A DNA stretch of 64,000 bases. Source: Amyelois transitella (taxonomy: Eukaryota; Arthropoda; Insecta; Lepidoptera; Pyralidae). Location: contig NC_083511.1 of NCBI RefSeq assembly GCF_032362555.1, positions 10,044,001 to 10,108,000 of the forward strand. Reading direction: 5' to 3'. How positions within the stretch are numbered: the first letter of the stretch is position 1; each line of letters opens with the position of its first letter. A program made the position numbers and the translations under genes. The notes below the pieces were generated by a model, which saw nothing but the letters and a program-made list of their open reading frames with translations, had not been told where the DNA came from and made no database searches. Positions 56,004 to 64,000 of the stretch are shown here, one piece after another.

Positions 56004-56239
56004 GCAAACAGCGGAAACGCATCTCCAGCTGTAGATATATAAATATCTCTGAATGAAACCACACACACAACGTGCCTGTTTTCATATAACATCTGAGCAA
56101 TTAATTTATCAATATCGTTAAAACAAACGCTTGTTTTGAGAGCGGTCGATAAGGCACGGCGACCACGCGGCTTACTCATTAGCATAATCGGTCTTTCGTT
56201 AAACTAGCTGTCGCCCGCGACTTCGTACGCTATTCCAGT

Positions 56240-56322
56240 TACCATAGACCTTACATCTTTCCAAGACTGGCACTGTCTACCTTGTAAAGGTATTAAAGAA
56301 GCGATTATATGTATGAATGTAA
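56240..56322 (+). mobile_element. SINE-A 3' fragment
   Basis: CCAAGACTGGCACTGTCTACCTTGTAAAGGTATTAAAGAAGCGATTATATGTATG, directly before another copy at 56331. Confidence 0.6.
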
Positions 56323-56330
56323 ACCGGGGT

Positions 56331-56580
56331 GCCGTGTGGTTCCTGGCACCAATAAAAAGAATATGACCACTCCATCTCGTTGCCATGGATGTCGTAAAAG
56401 GCGACTAAGGGATAGGCTTATAAACTTGGTATTCTTCTTTTAGGCGATGGGCTAGCAACCTGTCACTATTTGAATCTCAATTCTGTCTTAAAGCCAGTTG
56501 TGTAAAGTCAGCTGAACGTGGCCTATCAGTCTTTTCAACACGGTTTGCTCTGTCTACCCCGCAAGGGACATAGATGTGTA
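56331..56580 (+). mobile_element. SINE-A copy, full length
   Basis: GCCGTGTGGTTCCTGGCACC to GCAAGGGACATAGATGTG, with a short insertion before CAGCTGAACGTGG. Confidence 0.83.
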
Positions 56581-57078
56581 TAATACTATGGATGAATCTA
56601 TCGTTCCGTATGCCTCAAAATATGACAGAACCCGCAGCTATTAAGGGTCGTTCACATTGACAATTGAATAATTTGTAGTTAAGGGCCCGCTCTGAGACAA
56701 ATTGTTGTTAACTGACTGACCCATCTTTAATTGATGTAGTGGTTAAAATGTGCAGTCCAGCTGTCTTTCTTATATCTACTTTAGATTAAATGTAATGGCC
56801 AAAACCATTTTCAAGGTTTTTACTTAAGATTACTGAATCTTAAGTTAAATCCTTGATTTCAGTTAAAATCAATCTAAATCTAAATAAATAAATAAAAGGT
56901 ATGGTTTGGTCATGAATTGACAACACACACTTTATTTAATCTAAGTACCTTTTTATAAGACTATTTGATCTATATAGAGTTATCCTTACGGTTTCTTTTA
57001 TCGTGAAAAAAAGCTCACATACAACATACTACACATTAATCACATTTTATCCGTTACGGGGTAGACAGAATCCACCAT

Positions 57079-57338
57079 GCCGTGTTGTTCCCGGCACTAA
57101 TACAAAAAAGAATAGTATCACTTCATCACTTTCCCATGGATGTCGTAATAGGTGACTAAGGGATAGGCTTACAAACTTGGGATTCTTCTTTTAGGCGATA
57201 GGCTAGCAACCTGTCACAATTTGAATCTCAATTCTATCATTAACCCAAATAGCTGAAGGTGGCCATTCAGTCTTTTCAAGACTGTTGGCTTTGTCTACCT
57301 CACAAGGGATGTAGACGTGACTGTATGCGTGTATGTAC
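57079..57338 (+). mobile_element. SINE-A copy, full length
   Basis: GCCGTGTTGTTCCCGGCACT to GTAGACGTGACTGTATGCGTGTATG. An inverted tail scrap (ATTTTATCCGTTACGGGGTAGACAGAAT) precedes it at about 57042-57073. Confidence 0.83.
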
Positions 57339-57794
57339 AAACAGATACCCGTTCAAATTTTGAACAATTTAAGAATGTTGAAATGTGTTCTGCCATTTTT
57401 GTTTGGCCTACAATACAAACGGTTCAACGACTTTATTTTTTTCAAAGTAACAAACAATATTATAATAACGTTAAGTATGAAAATAGTTAAAAACAAACAC
57501 ATTTTCGCATCTCAGCTATATCGAATAACAAGCGTAAATAAACTAATGTATACACAAAGCTGAGTAAATATGAAATTCAATACGCGTGTCAGCTATTATT
57601 TCCAAAAAGTAGTTCATGATGTTATACTATAATAAATGGAAAAATAGCATTTAATGACAGCATTTTAATATCTACATACATAAAACCAATTTTATTACTA
57701 GGCTTATAAAGCATTTTTTAAAATAAACCTTAGTTATAAAAGGAACCTAGGTAAGTATAGATTTATTCGTGTTTATTTCTTGATTATTATAGGC

Positions 57795-57950
57795 CTCATT
57801 CACCTGTATAGCTTACTGATGGAAGTGAGATTCAAATAGTTTTAATAATAACGGTTGCTAGCCCATGGTCTACAAGAAGAACCCCAAGTTCATTAAGCCT
57901 TACCCTTAAAGGCCTTTTACGACATCCATGGGAAAGATATGGAGTGAAGG
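57795..57950 (-). mobile_element. SINE-A internal part
   Basis: CATTCACCTGTATAGCTTACTGATGG ... TTGCTAGCCCATGG ... CCTTTTACGACATCCATGGGAAAGATATGGAGTG. Confidence 0.65.
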
Positions 57951-57957
57951 GGAGATA

Positions 57958-58230
57958 TCTATACTAATATTATAAAACTAACGAGTTTGTTTGTTTGAAC
58001 GCGCTAATCTCAGCAACTTCTGGTTCGAATTGAAAAATTGTTTTTGTGTTGAATATACCATTTATCGAGGAAGGCTTTAGTCTATATAACATCACGCTGC
58101 AACTATAAGGAGCGAAAAAATAACGGAAAAGGTAAAATAAAAAACGGGCTAAATTATTAATCCTTGAGGGCTTCAATGATGCCCAAAATAACTATTCCAC
58201 GCGGACGAAGTCGCGGGCACAGCTAGTAAA
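57958..58230 (-). repeat. LINE/SINE-like repeat (AGCTGTGCCCGCGACTTCGTCCGCG family), minus
   Basis: Inverse of 59318-59590: both share ACTTCGTCCGCGTGGAATAGTTATTTTGGGCATCATTGAAG and AGGCTTTAG/CTAAAGCCTTCCTCGATAAATGG. Confidence 0.75.
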
Positions 58231-58504
58231 AAAGTATAAATTAAAATTTATTCAAATCAGACACTATCTAACATTTGTAAAGAATATACTGGGTTTATGT
58301 CGTAAGTATAGCTGATCTTACTTGATACAGAAAACAATCGCTACATAGCGGATGTTGGCAATGTTTTTTTGCTCCTCAACCACAATGTATGGCGCATACG
58401 CATGTCAAAGCAATCAGCAGATGAATGAAAGTTGACAGATGAGGTCGATGAAGTATAGATACCTACTTAGTAGACCGATATAAAAATATACCCGACTTCA
58501 TCTT

Positions 58505-58585
58505 AGGTACATACATATATGTATACAGATAGTCACGTTTCTATGCCTTGCGGGGTAGACAGAACCAACAGTTTTAATGGTTAGT
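58505..58585 (-). mobile_element. SINE-A 3' fragment
   Basis: TACATACATATATGTATACAGATAGTCACGTTTCTATGCCTTGCGGGGTAGACAGAACC. Confidence 0.65.
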
Positions 58586-58596
58586 TATGATGGTAC

Positions 58597-58803
58597 TAGA
58601 GGCCGCCCGCGATTTCGTACGCGTGCAATCAATCCCACGGGAACTCCGGGATAGAAAGTAGCCTATATGTTATTCTGGGTCTTCAAACTACCTACATACC
58701 AAATTTCATCGTAATCGGTTGAGTAGTTTTTGCGTGAAAGTGTAACAAACATCCATACTGACATCCTGACATACTCACAAACTTTCGCATTTATAATATT
58801 AGT
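58597..58803 (+). mobile_element. LINE 3' end (TTATAATATTAGT family)
   Basis: AGAGGCCGCCCGCGATTTCGTACGCG ... GGAACTCCGGGATAGAAAGTAGCC ... TTTCGCATTTATAATATTAGT. Confidence 0.72.
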
Positions 58804-59317
58804 TCTTCTTCTTAGTCGAACACTCTTGTCAGAGTGGTCGTGGTTGCGCAGATATGTTCATGGAGAGGTGTTAGGCGGGTCGTATTCTTTCGAATATTAG
58901 TAGGATTGAGATTCAATAAAATAATGATAAGAAAATATTGACAGGTCATCGCCTATAAGAGGAATCCCAAACAATTAATTCATTTGCATTTAACTAGAAA
59001 GGCCCATTAACAAAAAGATATAATACTTTAACTACAATGTATGGTTAATTATCGATCGTTTTTGCTCCAGTAACATTGAGCAGGAGTAAATAAATAAACG
59101 ATGTTTGGGGTCGCCATAATAGATATCAAATTACCGGCAAGGGTCTCTCTAAAAGAGGGTCACATGGAATGGTACGGTCATTCAATAAATTCATTTGACC
59201 ATCTGGATATTTCTCTCTGTTAAGTAAGGTTTCAGGATTTTACCTTTCACTACCCAAAGGTTGGCTGGAAGGGATTGCTTAGCGATAAGTCCGCCTTAGC
59301 TCAACATATTCATAGCT

Positions 59318-59590
59318 AGCTGTGCCCGCGACTTCGTCCGCGTGGAATAGTTATTTTGGGCATCATTGAAGCCTTCAAGGATGAATAATTACCCCGTTTT
59401 TTTCACATTTTCAATTATTTCATCGCTCCTAAAAGTTGCAGCGTGATGTTATATAGCCTAAAGCCTTCCTCGATAAATGGTCTATTCGACACATAAATAA
59501 TTTTCAATTTGAACCAGTACCGGTAACAGTAACCGGTAGTTCCCGAGATCAGCGCGTTCAAACAAACTCTTCAGCTTCATAATATTAGTA
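59318..59590 (+). repeat. LINE/SINE-like repeat (AGCTGTGCCCGCGACTTCGTCCGCG family), plus
   Basis: About 270 bp; with 57958-58230 forms an inverted pair about 1.1 kb apart. Confidence 0.75.
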
Positions 59591-59857
59591 TTGATGTTTC
59601 TACTACATATGTATTTTATTATGGGCAATAAAAATAATTTTTATTGTATTGTATTTCCGTACGTTCCGTGTGAGGGTCAGGTAATTGTGACTAATACTAA
59701 CTTGGTGTAACTACACGACACTTTTCTATGAGACCCCGGAAATTTTTGGATAGCTGGCAGCCCTACCTCCAATCCAAATACTTTTTAAAAAAATCCGTAA
59801 GAATCAAAAAAATCCTTCCGTAGTGTTCACGAAATTCGTTTAGCGGTTACTTCTTAT

Positions 59858-59940
59858 GAGTCATCCTGTGACCACGGTCGGTCGAAACGTCATGAAAAAA
59901 CGGCATGTTCGCGTTAATTCCCGCTTGCATGCAATAATCA
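59858..59940 (+). repeat. Interspersed repeat (GTCATCCTGTGACCACGGTCGGT family)
   Basis: Second copy of the element at 21380-21480. Confidence 0.6.
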
Positions 59941-59981
59941 TGCAACGCGAAAGTTTAAAAGTAATCGTTTACTTCTATGAC

Positions 59982-60206
59982 ACACATACATATAATCACG
60001 TCTATATCCCTTGCGGGGTAGACAGAGCCAACAGTCTTTAAAAGACTGGTAGGCCATGTTCATCTGTTTGGCTAAATTATAGAATTGAGATTCAAATAGC
60101 GACAGGTAGCTAGCCCATCGCCTTAAAGAAGAATCCCAAGTTTACAAGCCTATCCCTAAATCGCCTTTTACGACATCCGTGGTATAGAGATGGAGTGGTC
60201 CTATTA
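59982..60206 (-). mobile_element. SINE-A copy lacking its 5' head
   Basis: CATACATATAATCACGTC ... GGTATAGAGATGGAGTGGTCCTATTACGAG; the GCCGTGTGG head is missing. Confidence 0.8.
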
Positions 60207-60434
60207 CGAGTACTTCAATGAGTTTATGTCAATTTCCTTTTCGGCCTTATTAGTTGTAACTCCATAAAACTTGTAGGTATGGATGGTAGATTTTTCTCAA
60301 CAATTTGCATTTACTAGAACAATAGCCTTAGCGGCGACTCTCGTATCATTGTTTAACGTCCTTCATATTGTGACGGTGATGCAGTCAACGATGATAAGAC
60401 ACGACTTATGTGATGACGTCTCACTTAGTTATAG

Positions 60435-60693
60435 TACATACATTCCTATGGTCACGTTTATATCCCTTGCGGGGTAGACAGAGCCAACAGTCTTGAAAAG
60501 ATTGAATGGCCACGTTCAGCTATTTGGCTTAATGATAGAATTGAGCTTCATATAGTGGCAGGTTGCTACCCCATCGCCTAAAAAAGAATCCCAAGTTTGT
60601 ATGCCTATCCCTTAGTCGCCTTTTACGACATCCATGGGAAAGAGATGGAGTGGTTCTACTCTTTTTTGTACTGGTGCCGGGAACCACACGGCA
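60435..60693 (-). mobile_element. SINE-A copy, full length
   Basis: TACATACATTCCTATGGTCACGTTTATATCCC to GGTGCCGGGAACCACACGGCA. Confidence 0.85.
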
Positions 60694-60764
60694 TTTAATT
60701 TTAATATAGTACAGATTGTAAAAGCCAATCAAGGTTATGAAAATAATTAACTTGGGATTCACTG

Positions 60765-60885
60765 GCATTGTTTTCAATTCTATCACCGTCCAGCTAAACG
60801 TAGGCTTTCATTATTTTCGAGTCTGCTGGTTTCGTCTTCCTCGTAAGAGATAAAGACGTGATTTATCCATGTATGGATATAACTA
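60765..60885 (+). mobile_element. Degenerate SINE-A 3' part
   Basis: TTCAATTCTATCACCGTCCAGCTAAACGTAGG ... CGTCTTCCTCGTAAGAGATAAAGACGTGATT. Confidence 0.6.
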
Positions 60886-63210
60886 GTAGCTTTAATTAAC
60901 TCACGGCATCAATTATTTTGATACCTCATGTGGTTGTTTCATGCAAATTTTAACAATTTTCATAAAACAATATTATAAAAGAGCTGATGATACCTATTTT
61001 ATCCCAAAGAAGAGACCATTTTCGTAAAATTTACTGAAAGTATGTAATATGTTACAAGTCTTACTTTCACTTTTCTTTTTACGATATTAAAATGTAACGA
61101 TAAATGTTAGTCTTAAATGCACTTAGCAACAGATCTGCATCATCTTCATCACTTCGCATGTGCATTTCATATGTTTAATTTCCTTCTGCATGTGTTAATG
61201 GAACGTCATTCACATCATTCTTGTTGATAATGCTCCTTTCATTTATCCTTTTATTGTGAACTTCATTAATCTTTGTGGTCTCGATAAGAATTTCTTGACT
61301 TGTTTTTGACGTCAGCAGATGGTGGCGAATGTACTTTATTATTGAAGCAATGATCTTAACATGAGCATCTTTCTCATCCTTTTTCACAGTTTTGCATCCT
61401 TTGTCATTATACTGCTTCGGAGTTCGGGATACGGTTTCCAACTTATATGACTAATTTTTTTTCGGTCTTTGACATACTGAGATTTTAGTTCATTTGGCAT
61501 GTTCGCATATATTAGTATCGCCTAGGATAATGGTTTTACAAGCAACCCGACAACTTATCAAAAGCTGTCGAAAAAGAATCAAATGCGTAAGGTCTTAAAT
61601 ATGCGACTACCACAGCTGATGACCATCTACAAAGTAACACGCTTGTCACCCTTTTCATCATCATCATTATCTCGGGTCTACTGGAAGAAAATTCTTTTTT
61701 TTTTCTTGAAATAAGCAGAACCTGTGTAGGTTCAAAAAAGAAAGAAATTTTGTTTCTTGTGATTATCAGTCTTGATGTTTTCTGTTTACATAAATTAGTA
61801 AATGAATAAATAAAGTAAAAGAATGTCGTATAAAGAATTTGAGAAGATAACATTAAGAGAGATAGAAGAAGTTATTATTTAATAGCTGGCAATAACACTG
61901 ATAAACAGACACATTTCTGAAACAACAAACATTTATTAATGCAAGCTTGTTAAACATTTAATGCTCAAAACATCACAATAGCAGTACTTGCAACAGTTAT
62001 ATCTGAAACTGTCAAATAAGAAGATAAGCATTTTTATCTAACATCTAGTCACGATTCAGATAAATACCGTTAAGCAAAGACGACACAAAAAAGAGGTAGA
62101 CGAAAGTAGACAAAATAAATATAATAATGATTACGTCAAACGCAATACAGAGATATTAGAATTTACTTTTTATCAGAATGTAAGATTAAATCATAAACTT
62201 CATTTTTCAAAACAATTTCCAAAAGGTTGCTCGGAAGAGATTGCATAATGCAATAATGCTTCCTTTTGTGCATTATCTAAGTCATATGATACTGTTAGTA
62301 ATGTTTTTCTTATGTGAATTAAAGGTAATTTCATTAATAATATATTCTTGCATTCAGCTGTTTAGTCGAAATTTAGGGGGGGCGAATTTTTCAAGCGAAT
62401 CTATTTTTACTTTTTCAGATACTTATTAGTATCCCGATGTAAGCGACACTAACATGCTAAGATATAAACAAACATTTTACGGTTAGCGGTCTCCCTGATA
62501 CCCACAGCACCATCTTGGGAATTGTTTCAAAAAGTTGTTCAGATTTAATTTTTGTCGCTCTCCATATCAACCAATGAAAGATATTCTATAACCCGGAAAC
62601 CACAAGCTTCACACGACTGCAGAATGTCAGACCGCATACAGATAAGAAACAAAACTTTAATCCTTATAGCATCTATTTATGAACATTAGGCAAAAACTGC
62701 AAACAATTAACACAATTGCGTACAAGTGATTTGGAAACATTCAGAATCCCAAAAAGCAACAGAACAAGGCCAATGTAAATTAGCACCATCAACTGAGATG
62801 CAGTTAGTCATTCCAATCATTTGAGATCTAACACTAACTAATGGGGCAAACGTATACGATCAATAGATTAGAATGCAGTTATGAGAAAAAGTTTCTTTGG
62901 AATAGTAGAAAATGATGGGAACTTTATGACCTTTTTTGCTGATACGGTTCAGCTGAATGTGCATGATCGTCATTGAAATATAAATGATTTAGAAATTAAC
63001 ATTGTCATTCATCTCGCTAATCGTAATTGTTTCAAAAACAATCCTTAATCTTGAACAAAAATATTCTGTAAAACATTATTGTTTATTTTGTCCGTAACTA
63101 GGCAATCTGTGCCTTCACAATAAACCTAGCGTTGGTATTATTCCTGATACGTTAGCAGTAGTAGAAGAACCATTCTGTGTATAGTCTTTTCAGTTGATTA
63201 GTCCTACTAA
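60886..63210. other. AT-rich DNA, no supported gene
   Basis: Two minus-strand open frames (61175-61441 and 61536-61853) were considered and not accepted. No repeat identified. Confidence 0.4.
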
Positions 63211-63214
63211 TAGT

Positions 63215-63558
63215 TCAGTTCAGTTGTAGAGAGACTGTGAACACATAAAGGCAAAAATGGTGGAGCATAAATACCACAATTCAAACCAATTCAATTGCAT
63301 AATCTTCATAACATTACAAACGCACGTAACAATGACGTCAGAAAACTTAAAAATGACGTTATAGGTACAAGAAACTAAAGGTGTCCTAATCCCAATGGTA
63401 GCTTTGATCAAAATCGAAGGATGGCAGCAAAAAATGTGGACAATTGGGACCAACTGTCGAGGAAGCGAGACGGTGTGGCGGATAGGAGAAAACGTGTGCG
63501 TGCCTGAGAGAGTGAGGGAGATTGCATTCCGATTCGAGCCCGGGCTGCCGGCGCGTGA
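63215..63558 (+). promoter_or_regulatory. Possible promoter and first exon
   Basis: Two overlapping TCAGTT initiators (63215-63225), then a leader that becomes GC-rich (CGGGCTGCCGGCGCGTGAGTGAG) and ends at overlapping strong donors GTGAGTG/GTGAGTA (63555 or 63559). Possible ATGs (e.g. ATGGTAGCT near 63395; ATGGCAGCA near 63421) open only short frames that stop before or at the donor, so it is more likely non-coding leader. Same strand as the 16.4, 23.1 and 33.8 kb units. Confidence 0.3.
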
Positions 63559-64000
63559 GTGAGTATACAATTAAGAGGCGGTCCTCATAAATACTTGCTT
63601 AGACTGCAACCAAATTTTAAACGTAGCGGTATAATAATTAATTCTCTTTGGTTGCAGTACACGTCGATTGGTGTTAGATGGTAAAAATTTGCTCGAATAT
63701 ATGTCATGCTTTTCTATTAATTTAAAAAGAAAGAATTAAATTTGCTATTCAAATATGTTCTAACACGCTTTACCGAGTCTCTTCTTATTTCTCGCGGTGT
63801 TGATCCCGATTATATCACAACTTCCTTGGAGAGAAGCTCTGATGTGCGCATTTTGATCATGATTTTGGATAAATCATGTTTTTATAACAAAGCGACTGTC
63901 GCTCGTCTGATTTCCGCTTCCTAACTCATGTTGAATCAAGGTAAACTGCACTAGATGAAAATTGTCTACCTATTCTCTTAGTTACGGTATCTTAGACAAA

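Noticed and set aside
61175-61441. Minus-strand frame of 88 codons (hydrophilic, KTVKKDEKDAHVKIIASIIK region)
   Set aside because: It begins at TTG rather than ATG, has no recognised domain and no clear partner exons or poly(A) signal. An upstream AG could be an acceptor, but this is not enough to call an exon.
61536-61853. Minus-strand frame of 105 codons
   Set aside because: Low-complexity Ile/Phe/Ser content and a GATGATGAT run; composition of non-coding AT-rich DNA.
63220-63570. Minus-strand frame of 116 codons
   Set aside because: Antisense to a promoter-like, donor-ending plus-strand unit; no motif and no homology recognised.
63742-63924. Plus-strand frame of 60 codons near the right edge
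   Set aside because: Opens at TTG and matches no family I know. Codon content is mildly protein-like (SRGVDPDYITTSLERSSDV), so it might be a transposon scrap, but this cannot be supported.
1-64000. CRISPR arrays, bacterial operons, phage or plasmid features
   Set aside because: Introns, poly(A) signals, SINEs and animal genes make this eukaryotic nuclear DNA; no spaced direct-repeat array is seen.

Overview
The window is AT-rich, intron-bearing animal DNA. It is almost certainly from a moth or butterfly (Lepidoptera): the genes are insect-like, and the interspersed repeats (LINE 3' ends with ATGT or AATAAA tails, and a tRNA-derived SINE) are types I associate with lepidopteran genomes. The species cannot be named from sequence alone. 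Coding sequence is concentrated in the first 12.3 kb; most of the remaining 51 kb is introns or intergenic DNA crowded with transposon fragments.

Layout. 92-448 (-): first coding exon of AHSA1/Aha1, the Hsp90 ATPase activator; the gene runs off the left edge. 3250-10524 (+): a complete nine-exon gene for short/branched-chain acyl-CoA dehydrogenase (ACADSB, 421 aa), including a 33-nt first coding exon for the mitochondrial presequence. 10982-12237 (-): two genes 18 nt apart on the same strand, SRRD (SRR1 domain, two exons) and FMC1 (assembly factor for mitochondrial ATP synthase). Their order suggests a shared or dicistronic transcript that converges tail-to-tail with ACADSB. 12891-15000: a 2.1-kb element with perfect 16-bp terminal inverted repeats and an 8-bp target duplication (hAT-like), carrying a decayed RTE-like reverse-transcriptase ORF that lacks the LINE 3' end.

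From 16 kb to the right edge no complete gene is visible. There are isolated plus-strand promoter/first-exon units. Two are coding (16386-16517 and 23123-23179), both ending in phase 0 with a good donor; two look non-coding (to 33854, and about 63215-63558). They may be alternative first exons of one long gene whose body lies to the right. A minus-strand exon at 49940-49988 starts like a THAP zinc finger.

Repeats dominate. About 40 full or partial copies occur of one family of about 260 bp (here 'SINE-A'), starting GCCGTGTGGTTCCCGGCACC and ending in (ATGT)n. Its last 50 bp resemble the 3' end of an RTE-like LINE that is also present in several truncated copies, which suggests the LINE mobilises the SINE. 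A tRNA-derived SINE and several LINE 3'-end families are also present. The most striking unexplained structure is a 416-bp near-perfect hairpin (171-bp arms, one mismatch) at 48948-49363, enclosed by two oppositely oriented, similarly truncated SINE-A copies.
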